From: JAICLK01 sp963742655
Lineage (GTDB): Bacteria > Patescibacteriota > Saccharimonadia > Saccharimonadales > UBA4665
DNA length: 64,000 nucleotides
Direction of reading: 5' to 3'
Assembly: GCA_963742655.1 (NCBI GenBank)
Contig: CAVUMM010000005.1
Location: 248,001 to 312,000, forward strand
The notes beneath the pieces were generated by a model. The model saw nothing but the letters and a program-made list of their open reading frames with translations. It was not told the DNA's origin and did not search any database. This document shows positions 8,678-15,354 of the stretch, one piece after another (within the stretch, counting starts at the first letter, position 1; each line of letters begins with the position of its first letter). Made by a program: the position numbers and the translations under genes.

Positions 8678-9833
8678 GGTCGGGATGGCGGCAAGCCCTG
8701 TCCAAGCCGACAGGATACATCTGATGGCTGCGTTAGCGCAGAAAGATGCCGGACAAGCAGCCGATATGGTCATTTCCGAAACTGAGACTATAGAATACGG
8801 AGCCGCACCTCAAATAGAAAGACCGCCAGCGGATTTCAGTGATTTGACTTCCAGATACGGGCTTAGTAACGGTTTGCTTCGAGCCGAAAACAATCCGATG
8901 GGCTATTATGCATCAACTTGGGCAGTCTACCAGTACCTCACCGCCGCACGAATCGCCCAGTTCCTGCCCGGCGGGGAAAGTGCAGCTGATGATTTTCAGC
9001 GGAGGTTAAACGCTCTTCTGCAGAATTACACCCTCCCTTTGCCTTACGGGCTCCCGGATGCCATCGCCCAAGGTCCGGCCGCACTGCATGAACCGTCAGA
9101 CGCGCCTACGGATGACGATAGTTTATGGGCAGCGACCTGTTTAAACCTCGATAACCCGCCCCAGCTTCAAATGGCCAAAGATATATTCAGCCTGATTGAA
9201 AGCCAAGCGGATTATGATAGGGGTATTGGCGCCTGGTGGGCGGTACATATGGACGGCGTAAGGACGGGCTCGAGCAAAGCAGTGGTTTCTAATGCGCCTG
9301 CGGTTGTCCTGGGTGTAGAAATATATAAGAAAACCGGCGACCAATTTTATCTGAATCAAAGCAAAGCTATCTATAAATGGATCCAGCATACACTCAAGAA
9401 TCCTGAAAACGACTTATATTACGACCGGGTAGAAGTGAAGAAGCCTAGGCAATTAGTCAGTCGCGTATATACATATGGTCCCGCAATGGTTGCTGCAGCC
9501 AATGCATCACTGCACAGCGTCGATCCGAATGCGTACCCGCTTGAAGATTCGGTCAGCCTGCTGCAACGGACCATTCGCTACGCAGATAAACATCATGTGT
9601 GGGGTTTACCGGAACTCGACAGCATATTCTTCCGGGTAGGCCTTCAAATTGCCAGCCTTAATAATGACCCCGCTTTTACAAACCAAGTACTGAATGCGCT
9701 CGACAGGGCGATTGCCGTAGAGCCATCAGACCCCCCGAAGCTTACGCAGGTTGCCGCTAACCTTACCCTTCGAGAGCTTAAAGCTTTGCCGAGGGCAGCA
9801 TACGGCAAGCTTGGCATTATGCTTCAGGGTTAG
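8595..9833 (+). CDS. Membrane-anchored GH76-like (alpha-1,6-mannanase fold) protein
   Basis: A 412-residue protein with an uncleaved or cleaved N-terminal anchor, LLLPVGAALLAGLAIFKVG (~12-30), and an extracellular alpha/alpha-barrel domain. The GH76 pattern is seen in order: DDDSLWAATCLNL (~173-185, holding the adjacent acidic pair where GH76 has its catalytic Asp-Asp), AKDIFSLIESQAD, GAWWAVHM, SNAPAVVLGVEIYKKTGD, and the repeated YLNQSKAIYKWIQ helix. Family members cut alpha-1,6-mannan, which would suit an epibiont living on a mannan-bearing host, but that is inference. No ribosome site precedes the ATG, which supports the frameshift suspicion noted for 8351-8677. The stop is followed in frame by 18 more meaningful codons. 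Confidence 0.65.
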   Translation: MRTEKGSTASRLLLPVGAALLAGLAIFKVGMAASPVQADRIHLMAALAQKDAGQAADMVISETETIEYGAAPQIERPPADFSDLTSRYGLSNGLLRAENNPMGYYASTWAVYQYLTAARIAQFLPGGESAADDFQRRLNALLQNYTLPLPYGLPDAIAQGPAALHEPSDAPTDDDSLWAATCLNLDNPPQLQMAKDIFSLIESQADYDRGIGAWWAVHMDGVRTGSSKAVVSNAPAVVLGVEIYKKTGDQFYLNQSKAIYKWIQHTLKNPENDLYYDRVEVKKPRQLVSRVYTYGPAMVAAANASLHSVDPNAYPLEDSVSLLQRTIRYADKHHVWGLPELDSIFFRVGLQIASLNNDPAFTNQVLNALDRAIAVEPSDPPKLTQVAANLTLRELKALPRAAYGKLGIMLQG

Positions 9834-9890
9834 ATCGAGAACGAAATCAATCACTTCACCCAGCAGCACGAACACGACGAAACAGCATAA
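9834..9890 (+). pseudogene. Duplicated C-terminal tail of the 7699-type gene
   Basis: Directly after the GH76-like TAG, and in the same frame, come 18 codons reading IENEINHFTQQHEHDETA and a stop. The 7699 protein ends VNEINYFTQHHDEEAEQSA. The DNA matches too (ACGAAATCAA..CTTCACCCAGCA). It is a leftover of a second copy into which, or next to which, the GH76-like gene was placed. Confidence 0.7.
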
Positions 9891-9941
9891 AACCCGTGCC
9901 CGCTTCTTTGTTTTAAACAAGTTAGCAATCCTATTGACACA

Positions 9942-9970
9942 TTGACTTTCTTTCGGATTGCTATTACCAT
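9942..9970 (+). promoter_or_regulatory. Probable promoter of the twin-peptide genes
   Basis: TTGACT and TACCAT are separated by 17 bases, with an overlapping TTGACA a few bases upstream. A threefold ACATAAA repeat follows at about 9989-10010. It lies 129 bases before the first peptide start, leaving room for a structured leader. Confidence 0.45.
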
Positions 9971-10064
9971 AAATAGTATCACCACAAAAACATAAAACAT
10001 AAAACATAAAAATCAGATGCCATGGTGGACTTGCCTTAACCGGCGAGGGCGTCTCTAAGACTCT

Positions 10065-10082
10065 CGGTGAACAATGGCACCG
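10065..10082 (+). other. Leader hairpin before peptide gene 1
   Basis: CGGTG and CACCG close an 8-base loop just before the AAGAAAGGA ribosome site. Peptide gene 2 has a hairpin in the same place, suggesting a repeated translation-control unit. Confidence 0.4.
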
Positions 10083-10098
10083 AAGAAAGGAAAACTAT

Positions 10099-10209
10099 AT
10101 GAGCATTCTTGATATCACGAGCGAAGCCTACGAGGCTAGGAACTCTTTCCCAAACAAGCGCAGCGGAAAACCCGTTTCGAAACCTGCGGCTAAAAAATCG
10201 AAGAAGTAA
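10099..10209 (+). CDS. Small basic peptide 1 (36 residues)
   Basis: It encodes a 36-residue peptide beginning MSILDITSEAYEARNS, then FPNKRSGKPVSKPAA and a Lys/Ser-rich end. An AAGGAAAA ribosome site lies 5-8 bases before the ATG. The sequence is 60-70% identical to the peptide encoded 66 bases downstream, and about 30 bases over the RSGKPVSKPA codons are identical in DNA. Ser residues sit in the conserved part; there is no Cys. A YcaO gene of the type that modifies ribosomal peptides lies 0.7 kb away, so a RiPP precursor is one reading. A small nucleic-acid-binding or structural protein is another. I do not recognise the family. Confidence 0.65.
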   Translation: MSILDITSEAYEARNSFPNKRSGKPVSKPAAKKSKK

Positions 10210-10221
10210 CGAAAGTCAGAC

Positions 10222-10256
10222 GGTGCACGTGTTGTTTATGGCACGTTTAACGCACC
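10222..10256 (+). other. Leader hairpin before peptide gene 2
   Basis: GGTGC and GCACC, with inner ACGTG and CACGT, form a two-part stem ending 19 bases before the second peptide start. Its position matches the hairpin before peptide 1. Confidence 0.45.
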
Positions 10257-10275
10257 TGGGAAAGGAACAGCATAT

Positions 10276-10392
10276 ATGAGCGTATTAGAAGTAAACAACG
10301 AGGCCTACGAGGGCCGGAACTCTTATCCTAACAGGCGCAGCGGAAAACCCGTTTCGAAACCTGCGGGCAAAAAATCGAAGTCTAAGAAATAG
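10276..10392 (+). CDS. Small basic peptide 2 (38 residues), tandem paralogue of peptide 1
   Basis: It encodes a 38-residue peptide beginning MSVLEVNNEAYEGRNS, then YPNRRSGKPVSKPAG and a Lys-rich tail. AAAGGAACA precedes the ATG. Comparison with peptide 1 shows a fixed frame: MS(I/V)L, EAYE(A/G)RNS(F/Y)PN(K/R)RSGKPVSKPA(A/G)KKSK. Changes are conservative while third codon positions vary in the first half, so both copies look selected. Expression seems to come from the promoter before peptide 1. The function is unknown. Confidence 0.65.
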   Translation: MSVLEVNNEAYEGRNSYPNRRSGKPVSKPAGKKSKSKK

Positions 10393-10437
10393 CTTACTGC
10401 TTGGGGCGGCTGATCGCAGCTGTCGCTGCGCGAATCG

Positions 10438-10468
10438 TTCACATCCTAAAATCGTGAGAGGATGTGAA
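10438..10468 (+). promoter_or_regulatory. Perfect inverted repeat before the SRPBCC gene
   Basis: TTCACATCCT and AGGATGTGAA, 10-bp perfect arms with an 11-base spacer, end 30 bases before the SRPBCC start. No T-run follows, so an operator or leader hairpin is more likely than a terminator. Confidence 0.45.
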
Positions 10469-10498
10469 GATCGCGTACTCATATATAACTCATGGTTT

Positions 10499-10888
10499 AT
10501 GAAAGAAAATAGGATCACAATCACTATCGGCAAACCGGCGCACCAAGCGTTCGATTTTATAGTCAATCCGAAAAACGCGCCAAAATGGCAGGACGACATT
10601 CTCGTGAGCGAAGAGACAAACGAGTGGCCATCCAAACTCGGCACGATTTACACCGATCACGACCCCGACGGTGAATCGTACGAATACAAAGTGACTGCGT
10701 TTGAGCCGGGCAAAGTCTTTGAACTGAGCCAGGATTGGGGTTACCACGAGCGCTTCACGTTTTCCCTGCAGGATGATAAAACGACCAAGGTCGAGTATCG
10801 CGAATGGATGGATGATGGCGATTTGCCGGAAGCCACGCCGCGAGCCAGACTCGAGAAGCTGAAACGCATTTTGGATTCGGCACAATAA
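10499..10888 (+). CDS. SRPBCC-fold (START/polyketide cyclase-like) protein
   Basis: A 129-residue protein of the helix-grip SRPBCC superfamily, whose members hold hydrophobic ligands in a deep cavity. The order of elements fits: an initial strand RITITIGKPAHQAFDFIVNP, a KWQDD turn typical of the family N-terminal third, central strands with EYKVTAFEPGKVFEL, and a long C-terminal helix ending LEKLKRILD. The ATG at 10499 is preferred because the homology begins there. It sits between the twin peptides and the convergent YcaO gene, whose stop is 4 bases away. A link to them is possible but unproven. Confidence 0.75.
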   Translation: MKENRITITIGKPAHQAFDFIVNPKNAPKWQDDILVSEETNEWPSKLGTIYTDHDPDGESYEYKVTAFEPGKVFELSQDWGYHERFTFSLQDDKTTKVEYREWMDDGDLPEATPRARLEKLKRILDSAQ

Positions 10889-10892
10889 AATC

Positions 10893-12392
10893 TCATGCGA
10901 AGTAATGCGGCAGTTTCAGACTTTCCGGATTAGCCTCGCCTCGAACGGACGGATGGGAAAAATGTTCGGTGCCGTACCCGAAATTAATCGGAATAAGTGT
11001 TTCACACAAGACTCTGACTACCGAAAGCGAGGCAACCTCAGGCGAGAGCTTCACAGCGACAGGCCTGAGTTTTTTAACTAGTTCCACTAACGTGGTGGTC
11101 GCTTTTGGAGCGGGCACAACTTCATTGCCGCTCCAGAGCCAGCGAAGGTTTTCGAGGTTGTCCGGGTGATTATATAACATGGCGTGGTCGAGCGGATCGG
11201 TTACATCACGCTGATTAATTCTTCGGGTTTTCGGTCGGGCGAGCGCGTCCAGCAAACCGGATTCGGCTTCTTGAAACGCTTTGGCCAATGCTTCATCAAA
11301 TGATGTCATCGAGGCCGCCGCTCCGTGGGCAAAACTTGGATAAGCCGTCTCCGAAACGATTACGACCAGAACCGCCACAACGCCATGCTCACTTAGATCG
11401 AGCACAAACGTTTTACGATTTCTCGCCTGCCAGTATCCGGTTCGATTGCGCCAATGTTCCGGCAGCTGATCGTTTGCGACTTGCGGCGGGGACTCACGCC
11501 GAAACCAATCACGCATGATGGCATCGCGCTCAATGAGCTCTGATAGCCCACGCTGGATTGCTTGTTTTTCGTCCGTAAAGGCTGCTACTCCCGAAGAACT
11601 AGCTTCGTAACAAAGTTTACGGCCGTAATTTTCGGCTCGAATCGGGCAAAAAACTAAATCAATCGGCACCAAAACGTTTTTTCCGGTGACGACATCGAAT
11701 CCCCTCACCCATTGCCAAACTGTCTCTTTGTTAAATGGTTGAAGGTGCGGCAGCTTTTTATACTGCTCTTTGGTGAGCGGTGCGAGCCGGCGCGGATCGA
11801 GCCATGTTTCGGTAAGTTCACTGGCCCTGGCAGTAACGTCCACCCGAACCAGGCCGCTGGCGTAACGTTCGTATGCTTCGCTGATCGCCTTGATCAAAGC
11901 TAACGATGCAGAAGTTGCGGTACCGCCAGCGGTGCGCTGATTTAATGGCTGGCGTGCATTGTTACCAGGAGCGGGCGCAAAAACAGCGGCGGCGGCAAAA
12001 AACGTATTCCCCGATTGAGGTTTGGGGACGGCTGTAATCTTTGCAGTGCGGACCGGCTTATTCCGGCCGACAAGCATTCGCCACAAGTCTGACAGAACGG
12101 CGACAGATTCAGCTTCAGATAGATCAGCCCCACCCCTATCCGCGAGCACCCCCAAGCCAACAAGGTCGGCAATAATACTCTCGATGGTCTTGATTTCGAT
12201 ATTCGTAAACTTTTTGTGCACGCGAGCAGAGATAAATCCAGTCGGATTACGCCCGTTGCACTCTGCGAGAATTGACCAGATAACGTCGGTATATTGCCTC
12301 ACATCATACTGCGTCTTGGAATGAAAAAACCGAACACCGCCGCTATGCGGCACCGCAGGCATAACAAGCAGCGGACAAAAATCTTTCTTCAT
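10893..12392 (-). CDS. YcaO-domain protein with N-terminal wHTH-like region
   Basis: A 499-residue protein. YcaO enzymes use ATP to activate peptide-backbone amides, forming azolines, thioamides or amidines in ribosomal peptides (RiPPs). The ATP-site pattern is present: SLALIKAISEAYERYASG (~162-179), GLSELIERDAIMRDWF (~282-297) and EALAKAFQEAESGLLDA (~365-381), with the expected Glu and Arg residues. Residues ~20-105 (QYTDVIWSILAECNG, then a helix pair) resemble a winged-helix/RRE-type peptide-binding region, though this is a weak call. The C-terminus has YGTEHFSHPSVRG and a final LPHYFA. GGGGGAG precedes the ATG. No partner E1-like, dehydrogenase or TfuA gene is visible. The nearest small peptides are the twins at 10099 and 10276. 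Confidence 0.88.
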   Translation of the reverse strand: MKKDFCPLLVMPAVPHSGGVRFFHSKTQYDVRQYTDVIWSILAECNGRNPTGFISARVHKKFTNIEIKTIESIIADLVGLGVLADRGGADLSEAESVAVLSDLWRMLVGRNKPVRTAKITAVPKPQSGNTFFAAAAVFAPAPGNNARQPLNQRTAGGTATSASLALIKAISEAYERYASGLVRVDVTARASELTETWLDPRRLAPLTKEQYKKLPHLQPFNKETVWQWVRGFDVVTGKNVLVPIDLVFCPIRAENYGRKLCYEASSSGVAAFTDEKQAIQRGLSELIERDAIMRDWFRRESPPQVANDQLPEHWRNRTGYWQARNRKTFVLDLSEHGVVAVLVVIVSETAYPSFAHGAAASMTSFDEALAKAFQEAESGLLDALARPKTRRINQRDVTDPLDHAMLYNHPDNLENLRWLWSGNEVVPAPKATTTLVELVKKLRPVAVKLSPEVASLSVVRVLCETLIPINFGYGTEHFSHPSVRGEANPESLKLPHYFA

Positions 12393-12454
12393 ACTCCCCC
12401 ATTATGAATAAGGCTGATGTCGAATCGCAAATGCCGCTCAAATTTTCAAAAATT

Positions 12455-12487
12455 AAAAAAACTTTGGATTCACTCCAAAGTTTTTTT
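12455..12487. terminator. Bidirectional hairpin terminator
   Basis: ACTTTGGA and TCCAAAGT arms are flanked by A7 on the left and T7 on the right, so it can stop transcription in both directions. It lies between groEL and the YcaO gene, both on minus, and would end the groESL message. Confidence 0.8.
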
Positions 12488-12540
12488 ATCTACTTTCAGG
12501 AAGGAGCAGCCGGAGAAAATGTTTCATTTTCCCCGCGCGA

Positions 12541-12566
12541 TGAGGGAACCTATCTCGGTTCCCTCA
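12541..12566 (+). terminator. Hairpin with T-run, plus-strand oriented
   Basis: TGAGGGAACC and GGTTCCCTCA pair over 10 bases, followed on plus by seven T. It touches the groEL stop codon. On the minus strand the hairpin lacks a following T-run, so its polarity is opposite to groEL; an unseen plus-strand transcript or antisense protection is possible. Confidence 0.55.
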
Positions 12567-12571
12567 TTTTT

Positions 12572-14233
12572 TTACATCATTCCCATGCCGCCGCCCATGC
12601 CGCCCATATCCGGCGCGGCAGCTTCTTTCTTTTCCGGCACTTCGGCCACGAGCGCACCCATGGTCATACTCGTGCCTGCGATACTCACCGCATTTTGAAT
12701 TGCTTCGCGCGTCACACGAGTCGGATCAACCACACCGGCGGCTTTCATATCGACAAGCTTGCTAGCATCATTCACGTCCACGCCCTGCCCTGGTTTGGCA
12801 GCCTTGACCTGCGGCAGCCATTCATCGGGATTTAGGCCTGCGTTAGCGAGCAAGATACGAAACGGCTGCTCAAGCGCGCGAACAAGCAGGAGTTTACCAG
12901 CCTGCACCGTTGCGTCGTCACTTGAAGCCGGATTAATCACGCTCGAGTTTGAAAGATTTATCAACGTCACGCCGCCGCCCGGCACCACGCCATCACCCAA
13001 CGCTGCTTTTACGGCGTTTACTGCGTCATCCACGCGGAATTTCTTTTCCTCGATTTCGGTTTCGGTTGCACCGCCGACTTTGATGACGGCGACCTTACCG
13101 CTCAACGCGGCGCGGCGCTTTTCCAGGTTTTCTTTGTCGTATTCGCTCGTGGCCTGTGCGATCTGCGCGTTGATCTGCTTGATGCGCGCGGCTACCTCTG
13201 CCGGATTTCCTTCACCTTCAATGATAGTCGTTTCATCTTTGGTAACAATAACTTTTCGGGCCGAGCCAACCACGTCCAATTCCACGTTCTCAAACGTCAT
13301 GCCGCGGTCTTCGGTAATTACGTCCGCGCCGGTCAAAATTGCGATATCGTTCAAAATATCCTTGCGGCGGTCACCGAACGCCGGAGCTTTGACGGCAACC
13401 GTGTTGAACACCCCCTTCAGACGGTTCAGCATCAGCGTACCGAGCGCTTCGCCCTCAACGTCTTCGGCAATCAAAACCAGGTCTTTCTTGCCGGATTGCG
13501 CCAACTTTTCGAGCAGCGGCAAAAATTCCTGGATCGAGCTGATCTTTTTGTCGGTAATTACAATTGCCGGCTTGTCGTAGACGGCTTCCATGCGGCCGGT
13601 GTCGGTCACCATGTACGGGCTGACGAAGCCGCGGTCGAAGGTGAAACCTTCCACGATTTCTTTCTCAAGCAGCAAGCCCTGCCCCTCTTCAACCGTCACC
13701 ACTCCGTCTTTGCCGATCGCGTCCATTACGTCGGCGATCAGGTTGCCGATTTCGCTATCGCCGGCAGAAATCGTAGCAACTTCCGCCACGCGGGTTTTCT
13801 TGCCCTGGATGTCTTCGCTCAAACCATCGAGCTTGGCAATCACATCGTGCGCCGCAGCTTCCAGGCCTTTGCGCAGCAGCATCGGGTTGTGCCCGGCCGC
13901 AATCAGCTTGTTGGCCTCGTTCAAAATGTGGTACGTCAGAACAGTTACAGTCGTAGTGCCGTCTCCCGCCACGTCGTTCATCTTGCTGGCGGCTTGCTTG
14001 ATCAGTTCTGCGCCTACTTTGTAACCTAAAGTTTCGTCGTCGACATCACCCAATTCCACACCCTTGGCAACCGTCACGCCGTCGTGCGTAACCGTAGGAT
14101 TGCCGTAACTTTTGCTGATAACCACGTTGCGACCCTTTGGCCCCATGGTCGTCTTGACCGCATCATATAAAATCTTCGCGCCGGCCAGCACGCGGCGGCG
14201 GGCGTCATCATCATAAAATACTTTTTTAGCCAT
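12572..14233 (-). CDS. groEL: Chaperonin GroEL
   Basis: A 553-residue 60-kDa chaperonin forming the ATP-driven folding chamber with GroES. The N-terminus MAKKVFYDDDARRRVLAGAK, the nucleotide loop NDVAGDGTTTVTVL (~83-96), TMGPKGRNVVI and the C-terminal Gly-Met tail (GGMGGGMGMM) are all classical. The length is as expected for the family. It starts 21 bases after groES and is co-transcribed with it. Confidence 0.98.
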   Translation of the reverse strand: MAKKVFYDDDARRRVLAGAKILYDAVKTTMGPKGRNVVISKSYGNPTVTHDGVTVAKGVELGDVDDETLGYKVGAELIKQAASKMNDVAGDGTTTVTVLTYHILNEANKLIAAGHNPMLLRKGLEAAAHDVIAKLDGLSEDIQGKKTRVAEVATISAGDSEIGNLIADVMDAIGKDGVVTVEEGQGLLLEKEIVEGFTFDRGFVSPYMVTDTGRMEAVYDKPAIVITDKKISSIQEFLPLLEKLAQSGKKDLVLIAEDVEGEALGTLMLNRLKGVFNTVAVKAPAFGDRRKDILNDIAILTGADVITEDRGMTFENVELDVVGSARKVIVTKDETTIIEGEGNPAEVAARIKQINAQIAQATSEYDKENLEKRRAALSGKVAVIKVGGATETEIEEKKFRVDDAVNAVKAALGDGVVPGGGVTLINLSNSSVINPASSDDATVQAGKLLLVRALEQPFRILLANAGLNPDEWLPQVKAAKPGQGVDVNDASKLVDMKAAGVVDPTRVTREAIQNAVSIAGTSMTMGALVAEVPEKKEAAAPDMGGMGGGMGMM

Positions 14234-14254
14234 GTTCGTCTATTCCTCCGAAAT

Positions 14255-14521
14255 TTATTTTACCGTTGCGTAGATATTTTCTTCTTTGATCAACAAATAC
14301 TCGGTGCCATCTTGCTTGATCTCGGTATTGCTGTAACCGCCGTAAATGATTCGGTCGCCGACTTTTACTTGTTTCACATCTTTGCCCACCGCCAATACTT
14401 TCGCCACTTTTGGTTTTTCGGCTGCTTTTTCCGGCAAGTACAAACCGCTGGCGGTTTTGGTTTCAGCCTCTTCACCCTCAGCTACTACGTAGTCAGCGAG
14501 CGGTTGGATTTTTGCGCTCAT
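14255..14521 (-). CDS. groES: Co-chaperonin GroES
   Basis: An 88-residue lid of the GroEL chamber. Family features include IQPLADYVVA at the start, the mobile-loop segment EETKTASGLYLP-like (ETKTASGLYLPEKA), VGDRIIYGGY and a YLLIKEENIYATV end. The ATG at 14521 follows GAGGAG by 10 bases; a TTG two codons upstream is less likely. The operon is under a CIRCE-like operator. Confidence 0.96.
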   Translation of the reverse strand: MSAKIQPLADYVVAEGEEAETKTASGLYLPEKAAEKPKVAKVLAVGKDVKQVKVGDRIIYGGYSNTEIKQDGTEYLLIKEENIYATVK

Positions 14522-14554
14522 AAACAATTTACTCCTCGATTAGTTTTCACACGT

Positions 14555-14581
14555 TTGGCAATCTCATTGTTAGAGTGCCAA
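14555..14581 (-). promoter_or_regulatory. CIRCE-like HrcA operator
   Basis: TTGGCAATC, nine bases, GAGTGCCAA: the same layout as CIRCE (TTAGCACTC-N9-GAGTGCTAA), with one mismatch between arms. It lies 34 bases before groES, just downstream of the promoter at 14593-14622. HrcA repression relieved by heat is the known logic; hrcA itself is not in this window. Confidence 0.8.
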
Positions 14582-14592
14582 CTATCCAATCA

Positions 14593-14622
14593 ATAATAAT
14601 GGAGCTTCAACTCCCCTGTCAA
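14593..14622 (-). promoter_or_regulatory. groESL promoter
   Basis: On the minus strand TTGACA and TATTAT are separated by 18 bases, directly before the CIRCE-like operator. Confidence 0.65.
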
Positions 14623-14675
14623 GCATAAGGGCATCAATTCTAAGTATTTCGTATGTTTAAAAATTTTTCTAGCTA

Positions 14676-14704
14676 TTGTCAATATTACTCACCTCTGTTA
14701 TACT
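14676..14704 (+). promoter_or_regulatory. Strong promoter for the 14741 gene
   Basis: TTGTCA and TATACT with a 17-base spacer, 37 bases before the GTG start. Confidence 0.6.
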
Positions 14705-14740
14705 ATTCACGATTCCCCATCCTCTGCGGAAGGAGACAGG

Positions 14741-15160
14741 GTGCAAAACACCCACGTAGATGTGCCTGGCGGCGGAAGCGCTTCCCTGACCGGTTGGTCA
14801 TGCGACCCCGGCAAAGGAACAGGCACACTCGAGATCACCATTACCGGCGGAAGCAACGTCGTGGAACGTGTATACGGAGTGGTCCGCGACCACCCCGACG
14901 TCCGCGTCGTCAACCGCACGGGCAAGCAGCACGTCTTGCGATGCACGGTGAATCTCAAGCCCGGCAAGAAAAAGCATGAGGAAGCAGGCGACTCCCTGAA
15001 GGGCGTTGCAAGCAATGTCATGCTGGCACTACGCAGAACACCCGTGCATCGCCCAGGCGGCGAAACCGGACGGCCACCCGGACGGCCACCGCAACAGCGG
15101 TATGTAAACCGCCCCGGCGGCCAGCGTGACCGGCAGAGGCACAAGGTGCACAAGAGGTAA
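14741..15160 (+). CDS. Uncharacterised G+C-rich gene, basic C-terminus
   Basis: A 139-residue protein I do not recognise. The N-terminal ~105 residues may form a small folded domain (GTLEITITGGSNVVERVYGVV, VLRCTVNLKPGK). The last ~40 residues are a Pro/Arg/Gly tail (ETGRPPGRPPQQRY, then GGQRDRQRHKVHKR), likely flexible and nucleic-acid or surface binding. GTG is chosen as start because GGAAGGAG precedes it. In the 60 bases from 15061, 43 are G or C, well above the surrounding genes; recent acquisition from a high-G+C organism or selection on the tail are both possible. Confidence 0.6.
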   Translation: MQNTHVDVPGGGSASLTGWSCDPGKGTGTLEITITGGSNVVERVYGVVRDHPDVRVVNRTGKQHVLRCTVNLKPGKKKHEEAGDSLKGVASNVMLALRRTPVHRPGGETGRPPGRPPQQRYVNRPGGQRDRQRHKVHKR

Positions 15161-15248
15161 TGGGAATCCCTGGGGCGGGTCGGTGTGGCGTACCACGCTA
15201 CGACAACGATGACGGATGCGGACAGTCACCGCACCCGTCCCAGGGCCC

Positions 15249-15322
15249 GGGTTTAATTGAACGAGAAGGTTCGAGTCGCAGGCTATAGCCTCCTCACTTT
15301 CTCATCAACTTCAACTAAACCC
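15249..15322. terminator. Long hairpin between convergent genes
   Basis: GGGTTTA and TAAACCC close a 74-base imperfect stem with ATTGAA opposite TTCAAC and GAGAA opposite TTCTC; an internal AGGCTATAGCCT palindrome sits near the tip. It lies between the 14741 gene and murE, whose stops face each other, so a two-way terminator or a stable 3' structure is likely. There is no T-run. Confidence 0.5.
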
Positions 15323-15354
15323 GCGCAAACCCCCAATTTTTATCACTGAAGATT

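Noticed and set aside
10018..10098. Riboswitch upstream of the first small peptide
   Set aside because: A GCCAT/ATGGC outer pairing can be drawn, but no known aptamer core is recognised.
12404..12835. Plus-strand frames over the 3' end of groEL
   Set aside because: Shadows of the Gly-Met tail coding region, with the terminator hairpins inside them.
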